Positions 44,285 through 52,463 of a stretch of 64,000 nt of DNA are shown here, piece by piece; positions within the stretch are counted from its first letter, which is position 1, and every line of letters begins with the position of its first letter. A model generated the notes under the pieces. That model was not told the origin of the DNA. It made no database searches and saw only the letters and a list, made by a program, of their open reading frames with translations. Source of the DNA: Mycobacterium sp. 155 (GTDB lineage: Bacteria; Actinomycetota; Actinomycetes; Mycobacteriales; Mycobacteriaceae). The translations under genes were made by a program, and so were the position numbers. The DNA is taken from assembly GCF_000373905.1 (NCBI RefSeq), contig NZ_KB892705.1:1488001-1552000 (forward strand), given 5' to 3'.

Positions 44285-45805
44285 CTACATCGCCACCCCG
44301 GCGTACGAGAGCCCGAAACTGGCTTCGATGAACGGGAAGTCGGTGAAAACGTCGTGGCCGAAGACATCGTGGAACAGCAGCATGTTGTGCAGTGAGGCAC
44401 TGCGTGCAAAGCAGCGGCCCACGATACCGTCTCGCGCGTCCAGCCCGTAGATGACTTCGCCCTGGGGTGCCTCAGCCCAACCGATCGTGTACCCATCGGC
44501 GTCAGTGGGCACCGGCGTGTGGATCGGACTGTCGGGCAGGTCGATCAGGCGATCACAGGCTTGCCGGATCAACAAACAGGATGAGTCGATCTCGTTGAAG
44601 CGCACCCGAAGTCGGGCTTGGGCGTCGCCGCGATCCTCCACAGCAAGCTGGATGCTTGGAAGTTCGGCGTAGCCGTCATAGACGCGGTGGCGAGCATCGT
44701 CGACGCAGCCCGAGCCGCGCCCCACCGGACCGAGCGCCCCGTGGGCGGCAGCAAGCTGCGGATCGAGGTGACCGGTTCCTCTCACCCGGTCCAGAAACGT
44801 GGAATCGCTCATGAGCGCCTTGCGATCTGAGCTGATGCGGGCGGCGATGGTGTGAAGTTGTCGGCTTATCTGGTCGGGGCTCAGCCCCACCGGGCCGACG
44901 ATTCCCCCCGGGCACACCACGCCGCGGCCGAACCGGTTGCCGCACAACGCCGACACAAGACGCATCACTGTTTCCTTATGCCACGCGAACCGTGCGGTCG
45001 CGACTGACAGTCCGGCCGCTTCGCAGAGTCTCGCGACGACGTCGAGATGGTTGGCGACACGTTCCAACTCGGCGTGCACAACCCGCATGAGACCTGCCGT
45101 GCGCGGCGGGACCACGGTGGTGAGTGCTTCGACGGCGTGAGCATAGGCGAGTGCGTGGGCGACCGACGCGATACCTTCGACGCGCTCGGCGACCAGGATG
45201 CCGTCGGCCAGTGCCCGGCCCTCGAATTGTTTGGCGATGCCGCGATGTTTGTAATGCGGACGGATATTGAGGTGCGGGATGTTCTCCCCCGGTGTCTCGA
45301 TCAGAAACTCGATCGACTCGAAAACCCCGGACCGCACCGGGCCGAGGGGCAGGCTGAACATGCCGCGTCCGACGACATCGACGGGACCGTGATGGTCGGT
45401 CGCGCGCGAATGGGGATGTTCCTGCAGGGCGATGTTGTCGAGCTGGCCGGGCCGCGGTGACGGCTGGCCGGGGTCGCGAGGTAACAGCAATGGATCCAGG
45501 CGCGGATGCCCGAGCGGCGTGACATCGGAAAGGTCGTGCAGTGCTCGCTCATACCAGAACGCCGCGGGCACGTGCGGGGTCAACGCGGGATACGACGTCT
45601 GGCCGGCGGCGTCAGGTGCCAGCGCGGTGCGCAGACACCTGACGGTGTCGGGGCCGACCAGCAAGGCGTGCAGGACCGCGAGGTCGTCTCGGTGGGCGCA
45701 GTACACCCCGGCGAACCGGTCGCCTGTCTCGACGCGCCCGGTGACCTGTTCATACCAGAGCGGCAGCAGCAGATCCGTCACCGTAGTGGGAGTCGTCAGG
45801 GTCAC
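44285..45805 (-). CDS. hycE: HycE/HyfG-like large subunit lacking Ni-Fe cysteines
   Basis: A 506-residue fusion of a NuoC-like N-terminus and a NuoD/HycE-like domain: NIRPHYKHRGIAKQFEGRAL, VEALTTVVPP, ELERVANHLDVVARLCEAAG. Where [NiFe] enzymes have RVCGICS, this has RVEGIAS (about 208-214), and the C-terminal DPCxxC is RCFARSASLHNM. It therefore cannot hold Ni-Fe and is not a hydrogenase; it matches energy-converting-hydrogenase-related (Ehr) complexes. GTG 45805 overlaps the upstream stop (GTGA). Confidence 0.85.
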   Translation of the reverse strand: MTLTTPTTVTDLLLPLWYEQVTGRVETGDRFAGVYCAHRDDLAVLHALLVGPDTVRCLRTALAPDAAGQTSYPALTPHVPAAFWYERALHDLSDVTPLGHPRLDPLLLPRDPGQPSPRPGQLDNIALQEHPHSRATDHHGPVDVVGRGMFSLPLGPVRSGVFESIEFLIETPGENIPHLNIRPHYKHRGIAKQFEGRALADGILVAERVEGIASVAHALAYAHAVEALTTVVPPRTAGLMRVVHAELERVANHLDVVARLCEAAGLSVATARFAWHKETVMRLVSALCGNRFGRGVVCPGGIVGPVGLSPDQISRQLHTIAARISSDRKALMSDSTFLDRVRGTGHLDPQLAAAHGALGPVGRGSGCVDDARHRVYDGYAELPSIQLAVEDRGDAQARLRVRFNEIDSSCLLIRQACDRLIDLPDSPIHTPVPTDADGYTIGWAEAPQGEVIYGLDARDGIVGRCFARSASLHNMLLFHDVFGHDVFTDFPFIEASFGLSYAGVAM

Positions 45806-47304
45806 GGTGTCCCCCCAATGAGGGTTCCCGCGGCGTGCTGCAGCAGTGTCGACAGTGCGCTCGGTGGAGCCAGTCCCAACAACAGAAGTACGGCCACGCC
45901 GGCCATAACCGGGACAACCATCCACAGACTGGGCTCGCCCGCGCTCAACGCGCCGCCGTCGGGCTGCTGCGGTGCAGGCCTGGCCCGAAAGATGATGCGT
46001 GTTGTGGCCACCATCAATCCGAGGAAAGCCAATGTCACCAGACAGACGAGTCCGGCGGTTGCCACATAGCGGCTTTGACTGAATCCCCCTGCCACAATCT
46101 GGAATTCACTGCGGAACAGCGCAAACGGCGGCATCGCCGAGAGCGCCAGTATGGCGACGACGAACATCGGGCCCGACCACGGCAGCAGACGCAAGCCGTC
46201 GGCCATCCGGGTCAGGTCCTTGGTGCCGAACTTGTGCACGATCACACCCGCACCCATGAACGCATTACCTTTCGCCGCTGCATGCGCCAACACGTGCAGC
46301 AGGACACCTGTGGCCGCGACGGGTGCACCGAAGCTGATGCCGATCGCGAGAATTCCCATGTGTTCGACGCTGGAGTAGGCCAGCATTCGCTTGATGTCAC
46401 GTTGTTCGAGTAGATACAGCGCCGCCAGCAGCAGCGAGAGCACACCGAAGACCAGCAGGACCCTCTGCGGAAAATGTGGTCCCAGGGTCACCACGCTGAT
46501 CTGGTAGTACCGCAGCACGGCGTAAAAGCTCACCGCCAGAAGCGAACCCGACAACAGCGCCGACACCGGTGTGGGTGCTTCGGCGTGCGCGTCGGGCAGC
46601 CAGGTGTGCATGGGAAACAGGCCGACCTTAGTGCCGTAACCGACGACGGCCAACACGAACGCCAGCCGCACCGGAGTGGCGGGTAGGTGCGGTGCGGCGG
46701 CCATGAGCGGATCGAAGGCCAGATCGTAGGACTGGCCAAGGACTTGGGCGCCGGCGTAATACATGAAGATGGTGGCCAGCAGCGCGATCCCGAGCCCGGA
46801 GGACGCCAGCAGAACGTACTTCCAGGCAGCCTCGGTGGCGCCCTCGGTGGCATCCAGGGCCACCAACAGTGCCGAGATGACGGTGGTGATTTCCACAGCG
46901 ATCCACAGCAGCGCCAGGCCATTGACCAGCGGTGCGCAGATCATCGACCACGCGAATGCGTTGAACCCCACGTAGAACCGGCGGCTGTGAGACGCGAAAT
47001 GCGCGAGGCTGAGCTCACCGGAGCCATGCTGTTGCGGCGTCAGATATCCCACCGCGTAGATGGCGGTCGTTGCATACAGGAAACATGTCGCCAGCAAGAA
47101 CACGACCGACAGCGCATCGGCACGCAAGTAACCCAATGCGGACTGAGTGGTCTCTGTTGTGGCTGAAACCAGGGCAAGGGCACCGACGAGGGCCGCGACC
47201 CCAGTCAGCGCGGTCAGCCAGCCGGCAACCCGGTGTGGAACAACCAAACAAGCGATGGTGGTCCCCAAGGGCACACACACCAGGAGAATCAGAATCGTCG
47301 ACAT
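45802..47304 (-). CDS. hycQ: HycQ/HyfF-like antiporter membrane subunit
   Basis: A 500-residue NuoN/M-like subunit with about 14 membrane segments. GYGTKVGLFPMHTWLPDAHA and EAPTPVSALLSGSL are the classic proton-channel motifs (Lys, His), with AYSSVEHMGILAIGISF further on. It follows hycP by 3 bp. Together with the subunit at 41463 the complex has two antiporter-like pumps. Confidence 0.88.
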   Translation of the reverse strand: MSTILILLVCVPLGTTIACLVVPHRVAGWLTALTGVAALVGALALVSATTETTQSALGYLRADALSVVFLLATCFLYATTAIYAVGYLTPQQHGSGELSLAHFASHSRRFYVGFNAFAWSMICAPLVNGLALLWIAVEITTVISALLVALDATEGATEAAWKYVLLASSGLGIALLATIFMYYAGAQVLGQSYDLAFDPLMAAAPHLPATPVRLAFVLAVVGYGTKVGLFPMHTWLPDAHAEAPTPVSALLSGSLLAVSFYAVLRYYQISVVTLGPHFPQRVLLVFGVLSLLLAALYLLEQRDIKRMLAYSSVEHMGILAIGISFGAPVAATGVLLHVLAHAAAKGNAFMGAGVIVHKFGTKDLTRMADGLRLLPWSGPMFVVAILALSAMPPFALFRSEFQIVAGGFSQSRYVATAGLVCLVTLAFLGLMVATTRIIFRARPAPQQPDGGALSAGEPSLWMVVPVMAGVAVLLLLGLAPPSALSTLLQHAAGTLIGGTP

Positions 47305-47307
47305 TCG

Positions 47308-47997
47308 TCAGCCTCGCAACTGATCCAGGGTCTCGGTGGACAGCGATCGCGTCCGCCGATGATGAGTACGCATCAACACGCCGAACACCACCACGGCGAC
47401 CAAAAGGTCGAACAGGAACGCCACTTCCAAGATCAGGGGCATCCCGGCGGCCACCACCAGACTGGCCAGTGACACACCGTTTTCAAGTGAGAAGAATCCA
47501 ATCGCCTGGCTGACGACGTCGCGGCGCAGCACCATGAGAATGAACGCCACCAACACCACCGCAATCGATAGGCTCAGTGCCGTCGTCGGTAGGACATTGG
47601 AGTGGATGTCGAGAACACCGACGGCGAAGAATCCGAATGCCGCCACCACGATGGAGATCAGCACCTCGTTGGCCACCCCCAGCGCGCCGCTGCCGGCGAT
47701 TTCCTCGTCCGCGTCGCGTAATAGCGACAGCACCAGTAGCGGTACCACCACCACTTTGAGCAACAGTGACAATCCGGCTAGCGCGTAGAGTTCGGGCACG
47801 CCGCGACCGAACGCGACAACCGCGGCCAACACACTGACCGCCAACGATTGGCCTGCATAGAGCCGCACCTGTGTCCGCAACAACCCCGCACGCAGCATTC
47901 CGAATTCGAGCAACAACACCACCAATGCCACGGTGTTGGCGATGCCGTCGAACACGGTGGGTACCGGGTGCCCCGCGGCGAGCTCGATCACCATCAT
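47308..47997 (-). CDS. hycP: HycP/HyfE-like membrane subunit
   Basis: A 229-residue, six- to seven-segment protein; LVVLLLEFGMLRAGLLRTQV and AIGFFSLENGVSLASLVV match HyfE, which contains a NuoK-like portion (Glu within the membrane). It overlaps the hycD stop (ATGA). Confidence 0.82.
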   Translation of the reverse strand: MMVIELAAGHPVPTVFDGIANTVALVVLLLEFGMLRAGLLRTQVRLYAGQSLAVSVLAAVVAFGRGVPELYALAGLSLLLKVVVVPLLVLSLLRDADEEIAGSGALGVANEVLISIVVAAFGFFAVGVLDIHSNVLPTTALSLSIAVVLVAFILMVLRRDVVSQAIGFFSLENGVSLASLVVAAGMPLILEVAFLFDLLVAVVVFGVLMRTHHRRTRSLSTETLDQLRG

Positions 47998-48953
47998 CCA
48001 CCACCCAGGTACAGAGTGAAGACTGCAAGAACCGCCAAAAGTAGTGCTGCCGAAACAAATTCAGTTATTTTGAACAAACGGAGTTTCGCGTAACTGTTGT
48101 CCAGCACCGCGATGACACACCCCAGCAGCAGTGCCTTGCCGACGATGGCCGGGATGGCCAGCGCGACTGCGACGGCGTCCGTTGTGGAGGCCAATCCCCA
48201 CGGAGCGATGAACACGTTCAGAAAGATGACGAACAAGACGAACTGTTTGGTCGCCGACCCCCATTGCAGCATCGCCAGATCCGGGCCGGAGTGCTCGAAC
48301 GAACGCCCCGCCTCGATCATGCCGAATTCGGTAGTGCCGGTGTGGGTTTCCACAGGGATCCGAGCTGTCTCGAATAAGATCACCATGAACAACGCGGCGG
48401 AGGCCAATAGGTGCGCCGGCCGCACGATCTGTTCGGGACCGCTTCTGACCGTGGCACCCAACACGTAGGGCAGGTCAGTGGTGGTGATCAGCGCAACCGT
48501 GAAGACCACCAGCAACATGACCGGCTCGGTGATCGCCGCGAAGGTTTTGGCTCGGCTCGACGACAGCTGTGCGTAGGCGTCGCCGGTTTCGGCTGCGGCT
48601 GCAGCCACCAAGAAACTCGCGAATGCCAGAATCAGGCCGCCGCCAAGGATGTCACCCATGTACCCCAGCGGCAACGGATAGCTGGTCAGTACGGGAATCA
48701 GCAGCGGAACAGTCAAATACGAGGCCAGCGATACGACCGGCGCCAGCCGAAACAACACGCTTGCCCGAGTCGGGACAATGGTCTCTTTACCGAAGAACTT
48801 CATCAGGTCGTAGTAAGGCTGCAGGACTCGCGGCCCACGCCGCCCCTGCAGGCGTGCTTCGGCCCACGCGATGAAACCGGTGACGCCCGGGGACGCCCCG
48901 GCCACCGTGAGAACCTGCAGGCCCTGAATCACCGGCAGCGGAAGGGTGGTCAC
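47994..48953 (-). CDS. hycD: HycD/HyfC-like (NuoH-like) membrane subunit
   Basis: A 319-residue NuoH homologue with eight segments: GFIAWAEARLQGRRGPRVLQ and PYYDLMKFFGKE at the cytosolic loop, ETARIPVETHTGTTEFGMIE for the quinone-site-like loop. It anchors the hydrophilic arm to the antiporter subunits. GTG 48953 overlaps the NUDIX stop. Confidence 0.88.
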   Translation of the reverse strand: MTTLPLPVIQGLQVLTVAGASPGVTGFIAWAEARLQGRRGPRVLQPYYDLMKFFGKETIVPTRASVLFRLAPVVSLASYLTVPLLIPVLTSYPLPLGYMGDILGGGLILAFASFLVAAAAAETGDAYAQLSSSRAKTFAAITEPVMLLVVFTVALITTTDLPYVLGATVRSGPEQIVRPAHLLASAALFMVILFETARIPVETHTGTTEFGMIEAGRSFEHSGPDLAMLQWGSATKQFVLFVIFLNVFIAPWGLASTTDAVAVALAIPAIVGKALLLGCVIAVLDNSYAKLRLFKITEFVSAALLLAVLAVFTLYLGGG

Positions 48954-49414
48954 GAAGAACCTCCGTCTGGCCGCCACATATTGCCGACATAACGACCAAT
49001 CTCGCCGCGGTGGTATGCCAAGTCAGGCAGGAATCCACCGATCGGCGGACTCAGGCGTAGATGCTTGATCTCGGCCAGCGACACCCAGCCGGGATGCCGG
49101 CCCGGCTCGCCCACCAACGGCGTTGTGCGGTTGAAAAGTTCAGCCAGAAATACCAGTTCGACGATGCGGCGCCGGCGGATCGGATCATTGACCTCCAACA
49201 CCAGTCCACAGCGATTGGGATGGACGTCCAAGCCGGTTTCTTCACGGACTTCGCGCCGCGCGCAGCTGCCCATGTTCTCGTGGCCACGGGGTCGCCCGCC
49301 GGGCAACACCCAGTCCCCACGGTCGGGTCGTTCGATCAGCAGCACCGTGTCATCGCGGACAACCACCACCGCGCAGCGCAAGTCGACCGGCGAATCGGCC
49401 TCTGGCGTGCTCAT
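48950..49414 (-). CDS. NUDIX hydrolase heading the hydrogenase-like operon
   Basis: A 154-residue NUDIX protein with the box GGRPRGHENMGSCARREVRE and ETGLDV (GX5EX7REUXEE-like; the first E is changed, GRPRGHEN). The N-terminus VVVVRDDTVLLIERPDRGDW is typical. Start ATG 49414, with GTG 49429 possible. It is the first cistron after the fluoride switch at 49482. The substrate is probably a nucleoside diphosphate derivative. Confidence 0.82.
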   Translation of the reverse strand: MSTPEADSPVDLRCAVVVVRDDTVLLIERPDRGDWVLPGGRPRGHENMGSCARREVREETGLDVHPNRCGLVLEVNDPIRRRRIVELVFLAELFNRTTPLVGEPGRHPGWVSLAEIKHLRLSPPIGGFLPDLAYHRGEIGRYVGNMWRPDGGSS

Positions 49415-49481
49415 ATGGTCCACCCGCACAGCCCGAGCGGAAGATTAGCGGCATACTCCACCTGCGACTCCTCATGTTCGC

Positions 49482-49546
49482 AGGGGTCATTAGCCGGTGG
49501 GCGGTTCGGAACCGTACAGCAGTTCCCGGCGGACTCCATCGCCGCC
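49482..49546 (-). promoter_or_regulatory. Fluoride riboswitch upstream of the NUDIX-hyc operon
   Basis: Minus strand: GGCGATGGAGTCCGCC, then a GGGAAC...GTTCC hairpin, GAACCGCC, and 3' GGCTAATGACCCCTG. The loop GGAGU pairs with ACCCC with one mismatch. CTAATGAC departs slightly from CTGATGGC. A following hairpin CCTGCG...CGCAGG could be the platform. Confidence 0.6.
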
Positions 49547-49626
49547 ACAAGTTAATCAACGTCGCTTCAGGTTGGTCAAGCCAGCCGCGCCACACCATCG
49601 GCAATTCCCGGCTACTGTGGTCCACA

Positions 49627-49695
49627 CGGCGATGGATCACCGCCGGAGGCGGCCGCCGCGCCGCCCGAACCGCCGACCGGCTGATGGCTCCTACC
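49627..49695 (+). promoter_or_regulatory. Fluoride riboswitch upstream of the histidine phosphatase
   Basis: 5' CGGCGATGGATCACCGCCG, a GC-rich hairpin (GGAGGCGGC...GCCGCCC), GAACCGCC, and 3' GGCTGATGGCTCCTACC (ending 49695). The 3' strand is an exact consensus match; the pseudoknot is shorter than in the others (GGA/UCC). The CCCG...CGGG pair after it overlaps the GGGAG site of the leader ORF. Confidence 0.65.
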
Positions 49696-49718
49696 CCGCT
49701 TCGACGACGGGAGTGACC

Positions 49719-49769
49719 ATGGCGATCGATATCGGCAATCTGCCGCGCACCACCGGCTTCGGGAGTTGA
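49719..49769 (+). CDS. 16-residue leader ORF coupled to the histidine phosphatase
   Basis: ATG 49719 lies 5 bases after GGGAG; the peptide is MAIDIGNLPRTTGFGS and its TGA (49767-49769) overlaps a TTG start (49766) of the next gene. The overlap implies translational coupling, so the switch probably acts on this leader's ribosome site. Confidence 0.5.
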   Translation: MAIDIGNLPRTTGFGS

Positions 49770-50341
49770 CGGTGGCCCCTGTGATCCGGGTGTATCTGGC
49801 CCGGCATGGGCGTACGCGACTCAACGCCGAGGACCGTCTCCGCGGCCTCAGTGACCCGCCACTGGACGAGGTCGGTCGCGCCGAGGCGTCGCGGCTCGCC
49901 GTTGCCCTTGCCGGTACCCGGCCGGTGGCAGTGCTCAGCAGCCCCTTGCAGCGTGCTGTGGTTACCGCGCAGATCATCGGTGCCGCAACACATGCCCCGG
50001 TTTCCATCGACAATCGACTCAACGACCGCGACTACGGATCGCTGACCGGACACCTGCGCAGTGAGGTCATCGAACGCTACGGCAGTGTCGATGCCGCACC
50101 CGGAGTGGAACCGTTGAGCGAGTTGACGCAGCGCGCACGAACTGCTTTCGAGGCAGTCACGGCCGAATACGACACCGGCCCACTGGTACTGGTGTCTCAC
50201 GACGCGTTCAATCGAGCGCTGTTGGGCACTATCGATCCCGAGCTGGTCAACGTCGCCCAGCGGACTGCGTGTTGGAACCAGCTGAGCCTGGTCGACGGCA
50301 GTTGGCACGTCGATGTCTATGACCAGAAGCCGGCAGAGTAG
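49766..50341 (+). CDS. Histidine phosphatase (phosphoglycerate-mutase-like)
   Basis: A 191-residue branch-1 histidine phosphatase: YLARHGRTRLNAEDRLRG (catalytic RHG His), SSPLQRAVVTAQII, and LVLVSHDAFNRALL (second catalytic His). It resembles CobC/GpmB-type phosphatases. Start TTG 49766 (coupled) or GTG 49772. In fluoride context a glycolytic or polyphosphate-related role is possible, but the substrate cannot be read. Confidence 0.83.
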   Translation: MTVAPVIRVYLARHGRTRLNAEDRLRGLSDPPLDEVGRAEASRLAVALAGTRPVAVLSSPLQRAVVTAQIIGAATHAPVSIDNRLNDRDYGSLTGHLRSEVIERYGSVDAAPGVEPLSELTQRARTAFEAVTAEYDTGPLVLVSHDAFNRALLGTIDPELVNVAQRTACWNQLSLVDGSWHVDVYDQKPAE

Positions 50342-50471
50342 ACCGGCGGCTCGCCCGGTGAACGCACATCGAAACCGTTGCGACGACAGCGATCACGATG
50401 CGGGCGTTTCACGACGAGTTCGTTGTGGTGGTGCTACCGTGAAGTGTGCTGCGGTGCATCGGTTCGCAGCT

Positions 50472-50523
50472 GGCGATGAGGCTCCGCCACGTTCGCGCTA
50501 TCTAGCGCTGATGGCTTCTACCC
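50472..50523 (+). promoter_or_regulatory. Fluoride riboswitch upstream of the 50572 gene
   Basis: 5' GGCGATGAGGCTCCGCC, ACGTT linker, hairpin GCGCTATCTAGCGC, and 3' CTGATGGCTTCTACC. The loop GAGGC pairs with GCUUC. Length (52 nt) and layout are almost the same as the crystallised Thermotoga aptamer as I remember it. A following ACGGTGAC...GTCACCGT stem may be the expression platform. Confidence 0.82.
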
Positions 50524-50571
50524 CTACGGTGACTCGGATGTTCGCCGTCACCGTCGACGGGAGGAGCTGGT

Positions 50572-50886
50572 ATGGACGTCATTGATTCCCCGGAATCACA
50601 AGTGGTTCGGGCCGCCGAGCGGATCGTTTACCGCGAGAAATGGCGGCTGTGCGAGGAGTGGGCCGCCCAGCTCCTCGCCCAGACACGATCGTTGAAATGG
50701 ACACCGCTCTTCCCGGAGTCCGATGTCATCCAGGTTGTTGCGATTGACGGGGTGGTGGTGGGTCAGCTCCGATTCGGCGCCGGCCGGTGGATTGCGCTGA
50801 CGGTCGGTGACGGGGTACGTGTGGCCGAGAGCTCGAGCTTCCGCGACGCCATCTTGGCGCTGGCATGTGCGGCTGTTCCGTGGTGA
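50572..50886 (+). CDS. Hypothetical protein under fluoride riboswitch
   Basis: A 104-residue soluble protein, not recognised: VRAAERIVYREKWRLCEEWA helix followed by strands (DVIQVVAIDGVVVGQLRFGA, RWIALTVGD). ATG 50572 has GGGAGGAG 7 bases upstream. It is the first cistron after the switch at 50472, followed 79 bp later by the DUF211 gene. Confidence 0.65.
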   Translation: MDVIDSPESQVVRAAERIVYREKWRLCEEWAAQLLAQTRSLKWTPLFPESDVIQVVAIDGVVVGQLRFGAGRWIALTVGDGVRVAESSSFRDAILALACAAVPW

Positions 50887-50965
50887 CCACCGAAGGCGGT
50901 CCCCGATTCAACCGCCCTCAACCAGGAGACTCGCCAACCGTAACCGAGCGAATCGTGGCAGCGCC

Positions 50966-51250
50966 ATGAACATCCGGCGGCTCCAGCTCGACGTCGACAA
51001 AGCCATCGCCCGTCCGGATCTGTTGGAGCTTGCCGAGGCCATCGATACCGTTCCCGGCGTCGAAGCAGCCAACATCACCGTTGCGGAGATCGATTTGGAG
51101 ACAGTGGGTCTTGAAGTCACGGTGGAAGGGGATCACATCGATGTCGCGCGCCTCATCCGCGAGATCGAGAAGGCGGGCGCAGCCGTGCACAGCATTGACG
51201 AGCTGGTGATCGGCACCCGCATCGTCGAGCGGGTGCCGCGAACCCGATGA
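50966..51250 (+). CDS. DUF211 family protein
   Basis: A 94-residue ferredoxin-like-fold protein: MNIRRLQLDVDKAIARPDLL, EAANITVAEIDLETVGLEV and GDHIDVARLIREIEKAGAAV match DUF211, a small cytosolic family often next to a membrane partner. Its stop overlaps the ATG of the next gene (ATGA), so the two are a unit. Confidence 0.8.
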   Translation: MNIRRLQLDVDKAIARPDLLELAEAIDTVPGVEAANITVAEIDLETVGLEVTVEGDHIDVARLIREIEKAGAAVHSIDELVIGTRIVERVPRTR

Positions 51251-51801
51251 GGGGACTGCGCCGCAGACCACGCCTGCGACCGCACGGCAGGCTCATGTTC
51301 GCGATGGCGTTGGGCGTATCCGACGGAATCCTCAACGCGCTCACGCTGGCCTCGGCGACCGTGGTACACGGATCCGGTCTGACCATTGGTTTGGGCGCGC
51401 GCGTCGGAATAGTCGCGCTCGCCTCGGCGGTGCTGACCTTGTTTGTCGCTGAATACGCACAACTCCGTATGGAGCTGGTGCTCGCAGAGCGGCAGTTGAT
51501 GTTCACGAAATCCGGGCGGTTGGCGGCAACCAGTCTGGGGCGCGCCGTCATCCGCGATTCCGCTTTGGTGGCGGTGCTGGCGGGCGCGTCCAGCTTCGCC
51601 GGTGCGGCCTTGCCGCTGGTTATCGGTGCGCTGTTACCAAGAGCGAGGTGGGTCGCGTTGATTGTGTCCGCGCTGGCTCTGGCGGTGCTGGGGATCCTAT
51701 TGGCACGCAACGTCGGTGGACGTCAGAAGGTATGGGCGACCGGTCTTGTTGCGGCCGGTGTAGTGGTGACCGTCATCGGTATCCAGGTCGATCTGGTCTG
51801 A
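51247..51801 (+). CDS. Membrane protein, VIT/CCC1-like
   Basis: A 184-residue, four- to five-segment protein. ALGVSDGILNALTLASATVV resembles segment 1 of VIT1/CCC1 iron/manganese transporters, and SSFAGAALPLVIGALLP segment 3; the cytosolic metal-binding loop is reduced to ELVLAERQLMFTKS. It probably moves or senses a cation, with DUF211 as partner. Shorter than typical VIT (about 230). Confidence 0.65.
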   Translation: MRGLRRRPRLRPHGRLMFAMALGVSDGILNALTLASATVVHGSGLTIGLGARVGIVALASAVLTLFVAEYAQLRMELVLAERQLMFTKSGRLAATSLGRAVIRDSALVAVLAGASSFAGAALPLVIGALLPRARWVALIVSALALAVLGILLARNVGGRQKVWATGLVAAGVVVTVIGIQVDLV

Positions 51802-51841
51802 CGGCGCGGCTGCCGCCGGCCTTTGTCGACGTCGAATCGCC

Positions 51842-52453
51842 CTATCCACACTCCTCGGTCGTCCGGTCTGAGGTTGTCGGATCGTTGTGCCGCGTTGTCC
51901 ACCGTGCGTGGGAATGCGTTTGTGGCGCACGGCGCGGCTGGGTACGGGGCAGCGGCGGCAAGGCTGTCACCCCGTGCTGGCGGACGGTGGCGACCAGCTC
52001 GGCCGCGATGAGAGCGAGTCGTTGCTCGTCGGGATATTTGAGCGTGGAGGTCAGCTCGCCGAGCGTCACCCATGCCACGTCGCACACCTCGTGGTCACGA
52101 GTGGACAACTCGCCGTCGACATACCGCAACAAATAGTGGTGCACCTTTTTGTGGACGCGGTGATGATCCGCGGTGAACCAATACTCGGTGCGACCCAGCA
52201 ATGTGAGCGGTACACCGTGTATACCGGTCTCTTCGGAGACCTCGCGTGCTGCGGCGTCCTCGATCCGCTCCCCCTGTTCCACATGACCTTTCGGCAGCGA
52301 CCACAATGTGCGGCCGCGTCGATCAGAGCGTCCGATGATGGCTGCAACTTCGGATCCGACCGGCCCATCGAGCCCGGCGATCACCAAACCACCTGCCGAA
52401 GTCTCATGGACACTGGGCAATTGACCGGAGTGACTTCGGGGGCGCTGGCTCAT
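51842..52453 (-). CDS. NUDIX hydrolase, MutT4-like
   Basis: A 203-residue protein: ETSAGGLVIAGLDGPVGSEV and RTLWSLPKGHVEQGERIEDA with AAREVSEETGI (complete NUDIX box) are close to the mycobacterial MutT4 group. MutT4-like proteins hydrolyse (d)NTPs or related nucleotides. The basic C-terminal tail is unusual. Last gene of the MutS-like operon. Confidence 0.82.
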   Translation of the reverse strand: MSQRPRSHSGQLPSVHETSAGGLVIAGLDGPVGSEVAAIIGRSDRRGRTLWSLPKGHVEQGERIEDAAAREVSEETGIHGVPLTLLGRTEYWFTADHHRVHKKVHHYLLRYVDGELSTRDHEVCDVAWVTLGELTSTLKYPDEQRLALIAAELVATVRQHGVTALPPLPRTQPRRAPQTHSHARWTTRHNDPTTSDRTTEECG

Positions 52454-52463
52454 CGCATGTCTC

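Noticed and set aside
44285..45805. Active group-4 [NiFe] hydrogenase
   Set aside because: The four metal-binding cysteines are absent, as are the proximal-cluster cysteines of the partner subunit.
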